64,000 nucleotides of DNA, taken from NCBI RefSeq assembly GCF_026151205.1, contig NC_087076.1, positions 6,500,902 through 6,564,901 on the forward strand, read 5' to 3'. This DNA comes from Bolinopsis microptera (taxonomy: Eukaryota; Ctenophora; Tentaculata; Lobata; Bolinopsidae). Of this stretch, positions 33,666 through 48,200 are shown in pieces. Each line of letters begins with the position of its first letter. Position 1 is the stretch's first letter. Both the position numbers and the translations under genes were made by a program. The notes beneath the pieces were generated by a model. It was not told the origin of the DNA, did not search any database, and was given only the letters and a program-made list of their open reading frames with translations.

Positions 33666-36600
33666 TATTAGCTAAAATCATAGTGATATTTAAATAAAAT
33701 GACATTATATTTATAAAGTTTGTGAATATGTAGAATCTGAATACTATTCTATCAATAGCGAAATTAAATACAGGTGGTTCTGCAAACCACCTTCTTTATA
33801 GAAACTTAATAGTCGACGGCCCCAATTTTTCTAAAAGGGCCCTCGACAGTTGAAACAATGAAACCAACTTCGATGTATTTTTGGACGCTGATTCCGAATC
33901 ACCCCCTGGCGAGATATTGGTGAAAAACCGTCTCGATTAGGTGATATGACCGAATAAGGAAGTTGGTCTAATCTCTCGTCAGGGTTAGGGTTTTAGTGCA
34001 GTATATGCTTCTGTCAGAGATTGGGTTAAGATAACAAAATAGTCAAACACAATCGGTTGGACACAGCTTTAAAACTGGAAAATGAAATCTACGATACACA
34101 GTATTTAATTATTAATCAATCAGTAATTATTAATATCAAGTGTCAACATTATATGTATGTATTCCTTTAAAAAGCACAAAACGGCCGAACAATAGAATCA
34201 ATTAAACATTAAAACTCACTCACTCGGGAAATGGGACGCCTCTTCCACTATATCACGATATCGACGATATCCGTGTAAATCATAACGCCTCTTCCACGAT
34301 CGAGAGACCTCTCTGTCGCGCGGCGTAATTCAATAGTCACTTCACACTTACGTCGCAAAAACCGTGGGAATTCGTTGGTCGCCTCAGTCCTTAATCATGT
34401 TAATAATGTTAATCACTAGACTAACTAGACTGTAGTTAGAGGAGTTACTTTTATCATTTCCCTTCGAATTTAGAATAGCTGACTTTCTTTTGCATGTGAA
34501 TTTTCAGTTATCATCACTTCCTGAATCTCACAGTCCAATTTACTGTCTAAATTTATTATCTATTTATTGTCTATGGTAATTTTATTTCACATTTTGGTTG
34601 TGTTTACTTTGATAGTTCAGAGTTCAGACGCCTATCACCATCTAGTCTAACATCCATTATTATATATATATGTCCCAATCCTATTTTGTGGCACATTTTC
34701 CCAGTTCAATTTTGTCACTTTCTGACTTTGAGTAGTTGGTACCTACCCTACATGGTCCCGAGGGTATGTACTGTGGGTATTTACACACAATCTCACTACG
34801 TGTGTACCTTTCTCATTCCAGCTTGCCAGTTTGCGTGTAGCAGTGCAAAATGTACTGAAGTATTGAGGGGTGCACTCTGTTCTTCAAATTTTGTGAAATT
34901 CTGTGGTATATATTTCAATATTACAATATTGTTACTTTGTTAATCTTTTCAGTTTTCAATGTCCTTTATCATGTTTATAGTAGTTATGCATATGATCCCA
35001 ACGTCCTCCCTACACCTCTTTATTATTACAATATGTGTAGTTACAATGTTAATTCTTAAAATATTATATATGCATAATGTGTCTGTCTTGTAGCGTTTTT
35101 AGGTTTTAGGAGCTCTTCCTACCTATGTCACCTATCTTCATCGCTCATGTTTGTGTATTTTCATCCTAGAGCTTCAGACCTCGGCGCCATGCAGGGTCCT
35201 AGACCTAATTCGGACACCTTGATCATTGTCTCACATCCTGTGTAAATTACTTCTCTTGCAGCTAGCACTATGGTTTTTATTGTGCAGGAAATATCGCATG
35301 TTATTGAATCTTTGACAATTACGTAATGGGTTTCTTCAAATAGGGGCTGGGTCACCTGAAGTGATATCAGTGATCCTCTCCCTATCATTTAACATTAAGC
35401 GATCTGAATGCTGTCTGAAGTTTTTAGCACCTGTGAATGCAGTATATTGACCTTCGCACGATTTCTCGACAGAATTAATATTTTTTGTCTCCTAGGTAAT
35501 GGATATACAGGTCGATTTACTTTGTATCATATATATGATGGCACATTACATTGTAACCTTAGATTTCGGGAGATTACGTCTGTAATCTTCTATACGTCAT
35601 AGTGATTTGGCCTATTTGCGGGGCACATTTAAATTTAATCCGTGCTACTTTCACTACTTTAGTTAATGGTAATTTGATTATCTTATCTCACCACAGTAGC
35701 CAGTTCAACCCTTTCAATAAATCCTGATTCTCTAATCCGTGATGTTTCTATCTTTGGTTTACATTAACTTTTCCCTTGTAAGTTCTTTGCACGATTTACA
35801 CGATCTGACATGTCTGCAATTAACTTTTTCTGACTAAAAAAAAGTGAACTGCAAAGTAACGGAAGCCAAGTATTGACTTCTTTACTGCAGACGCTAACCG
35901 TCAGTGCCAGGTTATTTAGTAATTGCACTGCACTTGGCAGTTAGCAGACGTATTGCCTTATCTCTAGTGAATTTGTCGGGTATCCTGTTGATGATAGCAC
36001 TAATGGTTCATTATGATATTATTAAACCAATTGTCTGTACCTTATCTTACCTGCCGTTTAGTGTTATCTCTCTCTCTCTCTCTCTTCTCGTTGTCCCATA
36101 TTATCTTAAATCCTCGTCCAGGTGAAGTTGATAAGTCCAGGTGATGTTGATAAGTGCTGGTGTGATTCCAAACTTACAGCTGTTGTTGTTGACAAGGTGA
36201 GGCGGAGATCTAGCCAGGACAATTAACCCCCCTGAGCGTGTAATAAAGCTGCTGACAAAGCAGTAGTTTGGTAGAGGTTTAGAGGCGTTGTTCCTCTCTT
36301 AGTCTCCACCTGTATTAGATCACCTGTAACACTCCTCTCTCACCCTCAAACTAGCTGTAGAGAGGGCTACACGTGATGCCCATATAAGGAGTGTATCTTT
36401 TTGCGTGCTGAGAAACTGAGGTGTTGCTTTTGTGACACCGCGACCCACACGAGTCAGTGGTGAAGGTTTTGGGAAGTGTTGAGATACTGGCAAATTTAAC
36501 TGGAATGTTGTCAGAAAGCAGCATGTATTAATAGTAACATGAATAATGAATAATATTTGTTATTATCGTCAAGATGTGGTCCAGCTCTTAAGTCATCACA

Positions 36601-39512
36601 TTCTCGTGTCAAACGGATAATTTTAATTTATCCACTATTTGTAGATTATAATAAACACGGTATTGAGACGTTTATGGTATTGTCTCTAGTTTACTATCTC
36701 CTAGTAGGCACCCTGAATTCAATCGAGCTCTAATTTCTCAATTTATATTATATCATGAATTTTGTGCAGGGAAAAGCTCGGTACTCCACCCGCAATACTC
36801 GTCGACATTTTGACAAGTTTACAAAAAAAAGGCGTAAGAACGTCTATGGAAAGTACGTTAATAACACTTACAAGAAAAGTAAGATGGGTAGCGTGAGAAT
36901 ACTTCCTTTTTCCGCATAACAAGTGCAGACTGCCGAGCATGACACTTAGTATCCCACATTTATACATCTTCACTGGTTGAGCTCACTCCCCCACCTATCT
37001 AGTAGCTGCAGAACTATAAATACCATGTTATTTAAAATCCCACACTTTGGTCCGCAGTTATACGGGCGTTCATCTGTCTAAAAATTCGTCCTGTGAATAC
37101 ATATATTGCTGTGTAAATTCAAAACTAGCTTCTATTCTCGTCCTCACCGCTTATAAGTACGCAACTCGTCGACTTACATCTGTCAACTTGTCATTTAGTT
37201 AATAAAGCATGCTCCTATCAGAGACGCTGCGGTTAAAGAACTAAGAATGTTGCAGGCCTACTAGTCTTACCATTCTTCTGTCGTTCCCTCATTCCCCCTC
37301 GTACGCTAGTGTTCCAGCCTTCCGCCATGCTCCGACACTGAAGTCTTTCTTTTTAAACAATAGTACATAATTTAGTGTCGAGACTAATTCTTCTCTTTCT
37401 TTACATTTTACTAATTTTACTTTACAAACGGGACGAGGGGGCCGTTTCGCGACGTTACGCTGTCTTGTGATATCAAGTTAATATTATTTCTCTTATGTTA
37501 CAGTTATTATTCACAATTGATAGAAATTCTCAGCAGATGATATCATCTTCGTACGTCTATTTCTGTCTGACTATTTTAATCTAGCTGATATCTAGTGTTC
37601 TGCCACTTATTATTGACATCAGATCTAGTGTTAAATCTGAAGTAAGAGATCGAAATAGTGCTATTACTGATAGATATGGCTATATCTGATCTTACTATTT
37701 CAAACATTACTCTCCTTTCTATCTTTTCATATGAATTTGATCTGTATCTCGTTCTGCAAGCTTCCTCCTTATTGTCCTACTGTGCTGTTTGCAGGAGAAG
37801 TCATTAACGTTGACGTTATTTGCTCGAGGTTTTTAATAATCTGCTTTATGTCTCTGTTAGTGTTACAAACACTACGAAGCTACTAGTACTAAAGCGTGCA
37901 AACAATGTGGCTCTTTAGCCTCTCCACACACGGTTACCTCATTTGATAACTTAGTGTTTTGGAATTGTCCACTCCCATACTAATTACCTGAGATCACCGT
38001 ATGGCTTATCAGGAGGTTCTACGTAGCGAGTGGAATATGAACTAAACTAATATCTAATCTAACTAATATACAAATTACTTGCTTTTACAGTCCGCACATT
38101 CTCAGTTTCCCATTTACAGATTAGGTCATGTTGCTGACTGCATGCGTGTCAAAGTACCAGCCCACACCCCTTATATTATAGTACCAGCCCACACCCCTTA
38201 TATTATAACTAAACATCTGCTACTCACGCTTTATACACCGCTTATCTCCTACATACCATCTGACCCACTAGTAACCACCGTTATTCTTGTCTCCGCCCTC
38301 TTTACTTGATCCTCTGCTCCAGGATTGCATATAAATTATTATCCTTTATCAGTCAGTATATGATAATCTAAGATTGACAGTTTATTTTTCTGTATTTGTG
38401 TTCGGTAATCGGTTATAGCTTGGTACGGCGTCACAAGATTGAGTAGGTTGTTGAAAAAAGCTGTCGCTTAAGTAAGCAAACTTGCCATTCTGCTGTCATC
38501 TAAACTTGTTTCTATATAATATGTAACCACGAGACTCCATGGAAACATTTATACTTTAAACAGCATTGTTTGCGGAACGCACTTTAACAGTCCTCGCTAA
38601 GACAATAGTGTCCCCCCGGGACTCCCCCGCCCCCTAGTCTGAAGTCTAACAATAACCATGTCACTGCAATTATAGCTATACTCTCAATAGGTTCTCTGCC
38701 CCGGGGGCTATGTACCCGATACATTTCCCACAGTAATATCTATCAGCCTATAAACAACCACCCTTATTGTTCCACCCCACTACCCACATCCTGAACCCTA
38801 GTAATTACCTCACAGCGAGCCCCCCTCGCTGCCTCATTATCAGCCTCATTATTCAATAATTGCTCCTTCACATTAACACTTACTAATTATCTGTTGTAAG
38901 TGTGTGAGATGGCTGTTCTCAGATTACTATCTCTTTACTCCAGCTACAGAAAGTACATTCACTCTCGTTTGGCAGCAGTCGGAGATTAAGTTCACTCAGT
39001 CTTACGCCAGTTTCTAAGTTCAGGCTCTCGAACAGCCAATCACAGCAGGTTTCAGCACATTTGCATCAGTAACAGGGCAGGTAGTACCTCACGGAATGTT
39101 CCTCTAGTTCTACAGACTGAGGGCCCTCATCAGCACCTGGTCATTAATACATTATGTATAATATTCAAATTCCCACTTCTTACTCAGTCTACCTGTCTCT
39201 GATCGAGATATCTTGTTTGTTTGGTATCAGATATGCTATCTTTATGGTATCTGTATCAGGGAGTGCTGCACAATCTCTCTCTCCAGTCTGGGACTCAGGA
39301 ATTTCTGCTGCCGCGCCTGGCTTGTTATTGAAATTTATCTGCACAATTGATAAACATTTGGAGCCGTTTTTGTGTTGAAAGCATTGTCTTTGAAGCCTTT
39401 CCCTCCTACTTCTGATCTGATCACAAAAAAACAATGCTCTTTCCAGACTCTCGTAGCTACTCAGCTGTCTTTACCTGGGAATAGTCAGAGTGTGCTGATT
39501 TCCAGACAGTCA
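33666..39512. other. Long stretch without a supported gene
   Basis: AT-rich, with (TC)n at about 36069-36083, a two-copy 25-bp duplication (TACCAGCCCACACCCCTTAT...) at about 38155-38205, and a two-copy CAGGTGATGTTGATAAGT at about 36119-36157. ORFs are short and lack domain character. It could be intergenic or a long intron or 5' region of the zinc-finger gene to the right. Confidence 0.4.
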
Positions 39513-42500
39513 TCTCTGGTTCCTATTAACCCTAACCGGCTGGTGTCCTGCTCAGGTACTCCATCTCTGGTTCCTACTAACCCTAACCGGCTGGTGTCCT
39601 GCTCAGGTACTCCATCTCTGGTTCCTACTAACCCTAACCGGCTGGTGTCCTGCTCAGGTACTCCATCTCTGGTTCCTACTAACCCTAACCGGCTGGTGTC
39701 CTGCTCAGGTACTCCATCTCTGGTTCCTATTAACCCTAACCGGCTGGTGTCCTGCTCAGGTACTCCATCTCTGGTTCCTATTAACCCTAACCGGCTGGTG
39801 TCCTGCTCAGGTACTCCATCTCTGGTTCCTATTAACCCTAACCGGCTGGTGTCCTGCTCAGGTACTCCATCTCTGGTTCCTATTAACCCTAACCGGCTGG
39901 TGTCCTGCTCAGGTACTCCATCTCTGGTTCCTATTAACCCTAACCGGCTGGTGTCCTGCTCAGGTACTCCATCTCTGGTTCCTATTAACCCTAACCGGCT
40001 GGTGTCCTGCTCAGGTACTCCATCTCTGGTTCCTATTAACCCTAACCGGCTGGTGTCCTGCTCAGGTACTCCATCTCTGGTTCCTATTAACCCTAACCGG
40101 CTGGTGTCCTGCTCAGGTACTCCATCTCTGGTTCCTATTAACCCTAACCGGCTGGTGTCCTGCTCAGGTACTCCATCTCTGGTTCCTATTAACCCTAACC
40201 GGCTGGTGTCCTGCTCAGGTACTCCATCTCTGGTTCCTATTAACCCTAACCGGCTGGTGTCCTGCTCAGGTACTCCATCTCTGGTTCCTATTAACCCTAA
40301 CCGGCTGGTGTCCTGCTCAGGTACTCCATCTCTGGTTCCTATTAACCCTAACCGGCTGGTGTCCTGCTCAGGTACTCCATCTCTGGTTCCTATTAACCCT
40401 AACCGGCTGGTGTCCTGCTCAGGTACTCCATCTCTGGTTCCTATTAACCCTAACCGGCTGGTGTCCTGCTCAGGTACTCCATCTCTGGTTCCTATTAACC
40501 CTAACCGGCTGGTGTCCTGCTCAGGTACTCCATCTCTGGTTCCTATTAACCCTAACCGGCTGGTGTCCTGCTCAGGTACTCCATCTCTGGTTCCTATTAA
40601 CCCTAACCGGCTGGTGTCCTGCTCAGGTACTCCATCTCTGGTTCCTATTAACCCTAACCGGCTGGTGTCCTGCTCAGGTACTCCATCTCTGGTTCCTATT
40701 AACCCTAACCGGCTGGTGTCCTGCTCAGGTACTCCATCTCTGGTTCCTATTAACCCTAACCGGCTGGTGTCCTGCTCAGGTACTCCATCTCTGGTTCCTA
40801 TTAACCCTAACCGGCTGGTGTCCTGCTCAGGTACTCCATCTCTGGTTCCTATTAACCCTAACCGGCTGGTGTCCTGCTCAGGTACTCCATCTCTGGTTCC
40901 TATTAACCCTAACCGGCTGGTGTCCTGCTCAGGTACTCCATCTCTGGTTCCTATTAACCCTAACCGGCTGGTGTCCTGCTCAGGTACTCCATCTCTGGTT
41001 CCTATTAACCCTAACCGGCTGGTGTCCTGCTCAGGTACTCCATCTCTGGTTCCTATTAACCCTAACCGGCTGGTGTCCTGCTCAGGTACTCCATCTCTGG
41101 TTCCTATTAACCCTAACCGGCTGGTGTCCTGCTCAGGTACTCCATCTCTGGTTCCTATTAACCCTAACCGGCTGGTGTCCTGCTCAGGTACTCCATCTCT
41201 GGTTCCTATTAACCCTAACCGGCTGGTGTCCTGCTCAGGTACTCCATCTCTGGTTCCTATTAACCCTAACCGGCTGGTGTCCTGCTCAGGTACTCCATCT
41301 CTGGTTCCTATTAACCCTAACCGGCTGGTGTCCTGCTCAGGTACTCCATCTCTGGTTCCTATTAACCCTAACCGGCTGGTGTCCTGCTCAGGTACTCCAT
41401 CTCTGGTTCCTATTAACCCTAACCGGCTGGTGTCCTGCTCAGGTACTCCATCTCTGGTTCCTATTAACCCTAACCGGCTGGTGTCCTGCTCAGGTACTCC
41501 ATCTCTGGTTCCTATTAACCCTAACCGGCTGGTGTCCTGCTCAGGTACTCCATCTCTGGTTCCTATTAACCCTAACCGGCTGGTGTCCTGCTCAGGTACT
41601 CCATCTCTGGTTCCTATTAACCCTAACCGGCTGGTGTCCTGCTCAGGTACTCCATCTCTGGTTCCTATTAACCCTAACCGGCTGGTGTCCTGCTCAGGTA
41701 CTCCATCTCTGGTTCCTATTAACCCTAACCGGCTGGTGTCCTGCTCAGGTACTCCATCTCTGGTTCCTATTAACCCTAACCGGCTGGTGTCCTGCTCAGG
41801 TACTCCATCTCTGGTTCCTATTAACCCTAACCGGCTGGTGTCCTGCTCAGGTACTCCATCTCTGGTTCCTATTAACCCTAACCGGCTGGTGTCCTGCTCA
41901 GGTACTCCATCTCTGGTTCCTATTAACCCTAACCGGCTGGTGTCCTGCTCAGGTACTCCATCTCTGGTTCCTATTAACCCTAACCGGCTGGTGTCCTGCT
42001 CAGGTACTCCATCTCTGGTTCCTATTAACCCTAACCGGCTGGTGTCCTGCTCAGGTACTCCATCTCTGGTTCCTATTAACCCTAACCGGCTGGTGTCCTG
42101 CTCAGGTACTCCATCTCTGGTTCCTATTAACCCTAACCGGCTGGTGTCCTGCTCAGGTACTCCATCTCTGGTTCCTATTAACCCTAACCGGCTGGTGTCC
42201 TGCTCAGGTACTCCATCTCTGGTTCCTATTAACCCTAACCGGCTGGTGTCCTGCTCAGGTACTCCATCTCTGGTTCCTATTAACCCTAACCGGCTGGTGT
42301 CCTGCTCAGGTACTCCATCTCTGGTTCCTATTAACCCTAACCGGCTGGTGTCCTGCTCAGGTACTCCATCTCTGGTTCCTATTAACCCTAACCGGCTGGT
42401 GTCCTGCTCAGGTACTCCATCTCTGGTTCCTATTAACCCTAACCGGCTGGTGTCCTGCTCAGGTACTCCATCTCTGGTTCCTATTAACCCTAACCGGCTG

Positions 42501-43286
42501 GTGTCCTGCTCAGGTACTCCATCTCTGGTTCCTATTAACCCTAACCGGCTGGTGTCCTGCTCAGGTACTCCATCTCTGGTTCCTATTAACCCTAACCGGC
42601 TGGTGTCCTGCTCAGGTACTCCATCTCTGGTTCCTATTAACCCTAACCGGCTGGTGTCCTGCTCAGGTACTCCATCTCTGGTTCCTATTAACCCTAACCG
42701 GCTGGTGTCCTGCTCAGGTACTCCATCTCTGGTTCCTATTAACCCTAACCGGCTGGTGTCCTGCTCAGGTACTCCATCTCTGGTTCCTATTAACCCTAAC
42801 CGGCTGGTGTCCTGCTCAGGTACTCCATCTCTGGTTCCTATTAACCCTAACCGGCTGGTGTCCTGCTCAGGTACTCCATCTCTGGTTCCTATTAACCCTA
42901 ACCGGCTGGTGTCCTGCTCAGGTACTCCATCTCTGGTTCCTATTAACCCTAACCGGCTGGTGTCCTGCTCAGGTACTCCATCTCTGGTTCCTATTAACCC
43001 TAACCGGCTGGTGTCCTGCTCAGGTACTCCATCTCTGGTTCCTATTAACCCTAACCGGCTGGTGTCCTGCTCAGGTACTCCATCTCTGGTTCCTACTAAC
43101 CCTAACCGGCTGGTGTCCTGCTCAGGTACTCCATCTCTGGTTCCTATTAACCCTAACCGGCTGGTGTCCTGCTCAGGTACTCCATCTCTGGTTCCTATTA
43201 AGCCTAACCGGCTGGTGTCCTGCTCAGGTACTCCATCTCTGGTTCCTATTAAGCCTAACCGGCTGGTGTCCTGCTCAGGTACGATG
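39513..43286. repeat. 51-bp satellite array, about 74 copies
   Basis: Unit TCTCTGGTTCCTATTAACCC plus TAACCGGCTGGTGTCCTGCTCAGGTACTCCA, nearly invariant over 3.8 kb. Only edge units vary: CCTACTAAC in several units near the left end and one near the right, and AAGCC in the last two. One plus frame encodes SLVPINPNRLVSCSGTP without a stop through the whole array, but there is no ATG in the ORF before or within the array, and one further plus frame and one minus frame are also stop-free. I therefore annotate it as a satellite, not a gene. Confidence 0.95.
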
Positions 43287-45101
43287 ATATGTACTGCACA
43301 TAATATTCAGAAAGTGTTAAAACAGTTCAAATTGTACAGAAACTCTTGTGGTACAGCTCTCAGAGTGTTTGAATTTATTCACTATAATGTGAAATGTCCC
43401 TCATGGAAAGCACACTGTACTGTTACTCCCAATATTTGGTAAACTCTGTCCATTGCTTCCTGTCGTTTATTTACCTTGTTATACTTTCAGGTGTATTGTT
43501 TCTTACTCTTCACGGGTCCTTGGCATCCTGTAGGCTGTACTCCGTTGTATTTGTTGAAGGATCTAAACGGTGCTTGAGAAGATTACAATCGTTACTTGCG
43601 TCAATAACACATACAGTGGCAATCAATAGCGCCATTCTAGTGGTCGCCAAATCAATATTCCATCCTTGCCATCGCTATTGAATTCTGGTGACACCACAAA
43701 GCCAAAAGCCAGAACATAACACTACCTACTGGTCGGGGACTCGAACCTTAACTTTGTTGTTAAATCATTTGCTCTAAGTATGATGAAGTTCATTGATTGG
43801 TGTTCCTGACATGAACGTACAATTCTACTGCTGTGTTGAAGGAACGGCTGGACCTGACGAGAGTTGACTGCGGTTTAAATATTTCAACCACTCAATTCAC
43901 CGTCAACACATTTAACATCCCGCTGTTCTGGTGCATCTTAGAGCAGTGCAAATCACTTGTTTGTTAAGTTAGTGAAACTTTAAAGATTCTCTAAGCTTAC
44001 ATTTTAATCCTTATCACGCCATCCGATATCAATATAACCCAGTTCAGGTATATTTCCGTCCAGAGTTAAAAACACTCTTTCTTTCTTGGCTGACGTCTAC
44101 GTTTTTAAATATAATGTGTTAAAACTGCCTTTGACTATGATTACATAGCCTATCAGTTGATGGTGGATAGTGCTCTGTTGCTTTAACACTCTTTTGCGGT
44201 TTAAACCTTCGTCACACTCACCAGAATATTTTAAATTGTTGGGCAAATCTTCAAAAAACATTTCGAACACATATATTGTTGCGATGAATCAGCAACACTG
44301 AAATTCCTGCTCTTTCAAACAATTTTATATTGTTTCGTGCGACTGTCTACCACCCACCACACGTAACCGTGTCGAAACAATGTACTCAAAGCAGTATTTG
44401 AAGGTAAGAAGTTTGTTAACCCCTCTTTTTCTGTTTCCCTACACTGAGCTTATTATAAACTTTTAATAACGTTTTATTTTAAGTTTGTTATGTATTGAAC
44501 AGTTAATAGAACCGTTTACCGAGCTCTAGCTCCCTAATGTTCTCCACTTCCCACTGGAGTGCTCCAGCTTAACAACTGGAGATACTAGAAGGAAATACTC
44601 GTTGTATGTGTATAATATTACTACCACTCTTTTGTAACGCATGCAGCTGACACACCTATAACCAGTCTGCCCTGATCGTAGTCAGATCTTGTTATTAATG
44701 TCATGTAAATACTCGGTTAGTCCTTCCAATTGACAATGTAACCAGCCTATCGTTTTTAAAAGTTGTACTTTGTCTAACGGAATAGATTAATGGTTTGTAA
44801 GTTTTCATTTAGTTAAGATAATTATCTAAGTAGTTAAACAAGTTGTTGTTGGTTAAATTTAGACCTTACCTCGTACTGAAACTATTTCTAACGTGGTTTT
44901 TTGTCTTACAAATTTGTTGTGTCTTGGTGATTCTGTTTACGATGTGGTCATTTTGCTTGATTACTTGATGTTTTGTGTTTTTTTGTCCCACTTATAAGTA
45001 CTAAACAAAACACTTTGAAACTTGTTTTAAAATTAACTTATTTGACTGCCATATCGATTAGTTGATCAAGTTGCCGTGCTTGTTACTGAACAATAATCAG
45101 C
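43287..45101. other. Non-coding stretch
   Basis: No supported exon. A B-box-like GGTTCGAGTCCC on the minus strand near 43737 may mark a tRNA-derived relic, but no convincing A box accompanies it. Confidence 0.35.
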
Positions 45102-45290
45102 TACAAGGGGGGAGGCGACATCACGATTACAAGGGGGAGGCGACATCACGATTACAAGGGGGAGGCGACATCACGATTACAAGGGGGAGGCGACATCACG
45201 ATTACAAGGGGGGAGGCGACATCACGATTACAAGGGGGGAGGCGACATCACGATTACAAGGGGGGAGGCGACATCACGATTACAAGATGA
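45102..45290. repeat. 25-26 bp G-rich minisatellite, 7 copies
   Basis: Unit CAAGGGGGAGGCGACATCAC plus GATTA. Copies alternate between five and six Gs, which explains the 25/26-bp period. Confidence 0.93.
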
Positions 45291-48200
45291 CAACTTTGTT
45301 CGACTTCACTTTGAACTTTCCTATATTCACTGAGAATCAATCCCACCAATTTCATTTGAGACTGAAAGTCTGTCGACTGATGTATAAAAAGTAAATTCTT
45401 TAAAATTTGAAACCTTGCAATCTCCGGATTCATTACCTTGGGAATTGATGCTTTTGCCCTTTTATAGTTGGGAATACCAGCTTTAGAAGCCCTTACTTCC
45501 AAAACTCAAGCGTGTTCCCACGCTTTCCAAAGTGATGTGAGATTAGCTGAACTTTTTAGGTTTATTTCGTAACACCTCGGGCGCATACCAGCAGTCTCAA
45601 TTAAGACCTCCGCGTTTTGAAGTTTTAACAAAATTCGGAATTAAACAAGAAGTTTAACAGTGAGTAGTGACAAAAACGACCCTTTTCTCTAAATTTTAGA
45701 ACCCTGAACTTGGAGCACTAAGTCTAGGACGTTCTCTGGTACTACTACTATTATTTTTCTCTCTTAAGCCGAAGCGTGCTTCAAGTCTGAAGTTTTAATT
45801 ACTATCCTGTGTTTAACATGAAGTGTCGGGTACTATTAGTGCAAGTGCCCTGTACCACTCTAATCGAACTGTCAGGACACTCTTCAGATTCTGTAACCCC
45901 AACAAAAACCAAGGAAACCTCCTCTGTATAGTTCTATTACTTCTTTGTTCGTACCATTCACGTATCAGCTAAATTTGTCCGCCGTTGGACATGTTTTAGT
46001 GGGTTTCTAGACGAATCTTTATTCTTGGAATTGTCAACACCTATACCAGCAATAAGGTGGACTAAGCCTGCAATTCCCGGCAATAGGTTGTCAATTAGGG
46101 CTAAACAGCTTCAGGGTTTTCTGGTTCGTTGTGGTCTATCGGCTAAAAATGTATGTTTGCTTTACTTTATAAATTTTCTCTTTTTTCGGGTTCAAATGTT
46201 TAAACAGCAGATGTTGTTTTAAAACTTGATCGTTTTTATTCGGAGTTATATAAATAAGTTTTTCTCACTTATACACGTCGCTGTGTCAATTCCTTTTTCT
46301 CACTTAAACGTTGCTGACATACAAAGATCCCTCTGTTTTTTAGCAACCACATGACTGTCAGACAGCAAAATGAAAATAATATAACAATTTCTTTATAACA
46401 TTATCATTTCTCAGATCCAAGTTATTATGTTTTTCGTAATACTTGTAGGTTATTCAGTTGTGCAGGCAACTTATGTACCTCGATGAAACTTTACTTACTA
46501 TTTTATCGAACTCAGTTCTCGACTTTATGTAATTTTGCCGATAAGATTTAATTTAGCAAAATGAGGGCAATTAATCAAAATGTCAAGCCTGTCAAAAGAG
46601 AAAAATTGACAAGATAGGTTTGTAAACGATTCTTTTAGTCTATAACAACAAATTGTAAATTTAGCATGTCTGCTGCAGTACTCGAATATTAACTTTTAAC
46701 TTTTAACTTATCAACGATTTTAACTCTTATAATTAAGCGGTTGGTACGTAACGATTCCTTCGTCACAACATGTCAACTGTCTTCTCTCTTCTTCACTTCT
46801 TCTACTTTTAATCTATTCTTCTGATCAGAGCTATCACGTGACCTGTTTAACTCTACATCAGGTTTAATTGATCAGTCGGGTAAATGAGAAGCATGACTCA
46901 TTGTTACCGCAGTGTGCAACCTCTCACATTTTATAACAACTCTGACATGGAACCTTTTGTCAACTTTATCCGCCGTCTATTTTGTACCAATTACACCAAG
47001 CCTGCTTAGTCAAGATTCTAATTAGCTCCAACACAGCAGCTGATATCTACTGCGGAATGTTTTGCTGCTAAGCCGTCCTGCTTGACAGTTCCAATTGCTG
47101 CTGGCCACACTTCTTAGCCTTGTTACCCGCCGTGACCTTATATCTCGTGTCACGTGACCTTATATCTAGTGTGACCTTATCTAGTGTCACGTGACCTTAC
47201 CTAGTGTCACGTGTCTTAGTTAGACTAGGAGGTGGAGAACCGGAGAAGGGAGGTTGTGTTTTGGTTCACTCTAATAACTATTTAATCAGTTAATTATCCT
47301 TAGTTTACAGAGAAATCCGAGCAGTTATTCATGCTAATTGTTAAGGAAAATTTGTCCGGATAATTGTGCTCGATCTATCCGAGTTGGTACCGGCTATTCA
47401 TGTCTGGTGGTCCGTGCTGACGTTTACATCCACACATTTTCAGACTTTCTGACGTTTTGTCGATTTTTTTGGTGGTCCGAACTCTTCCGACTGGACATAG
47501 GGCATGTGTCATATCAGTCAAAGATTCTGACGAAAGTTGGTTTACTTGACTATTCTATTTTTATATTCTTTGCCTGATACCTCCTTTCTGGAGTGAAAGT
47601 CTACTACTCCGTCAGGTCGTCAAGACGACTTCCTGAAAACTTTGTTTCCAGTCGCAAGATTTATTTGTCATCATCTCAAAGGTGTTTGTCGCACGTTTTT
47701 AAATTGAAAGAACCAACGTAAGAGGCGCCGAAAAAGTCAAACAAAGCAAATGATTTGTACTTTCGGCCTTCGTCATACAAAAGTTCCGTTTTAACAGGGT
47801 TAAGGAGGGTTGTTATGAAGTGATCGTGCTGTTATACCATCCTCCCAGTTATTTATATTTGATTTTCTACTGTTGACGGCTAAACTCTGCTGAAATAGCT
47901 CAGAAATTAGAATGTGGCCGTGGTATTTCAAATTTCTTTCATCTCCAGCAGGCTTTTACCGCACATTTAATTTCATTTCACCGCTGCAGATGCAAGGCAA
48001 ATTACCAGCTGCTGGGGAAAGAAAAAAAAATTCCACTTTACAGAATCATGTTATATTTTTGCTGCTGCAAAGTACCGTTCAAATGCAATATCATAAAAAG
48101 AAGAGACGAACGTCTAATCAAGACTTTTTGTAAGAGTAAAATTTGAGTATTTAATTGTGAACTGAAGGGTTTTAGCCTCAAACGTTGGCAGGTGCTTATC

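Noticed and set aside
36755-36919. 54-codon very basic ORF (MNFVQGKARYSTRNTRR...)
   Set aside because: Composition is suggestive of a ribosomal or nucleic-acid-binding peptide, and a GTGCAG acceptor overlaps it. But I recognise no family and see no supporting exon, so it is left uncalled.
39513-43286. Interstitial telomere repeat array
   Set aside because: Only one and a half CCCTAA-type units occur per 51 bp; the array is a distinct satellite, not telomeric DNA.
39372-43442. 1356-codon ORF through the 51-bp satellite as a giant repeat protein
   Set aside because: The frame begins at a GTG without any ATG before or within the array, and one other plus frame and one minus frame are also stop-free. 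Openness follows from the repeat unit, so it is not evidence of coding.
43690-43790. Possible minus-strand tRNA or SINE head (GGTTCGAGTCCC)
   Set aside because: The B box is good but no proper A box or acceptor stem can be drawn.
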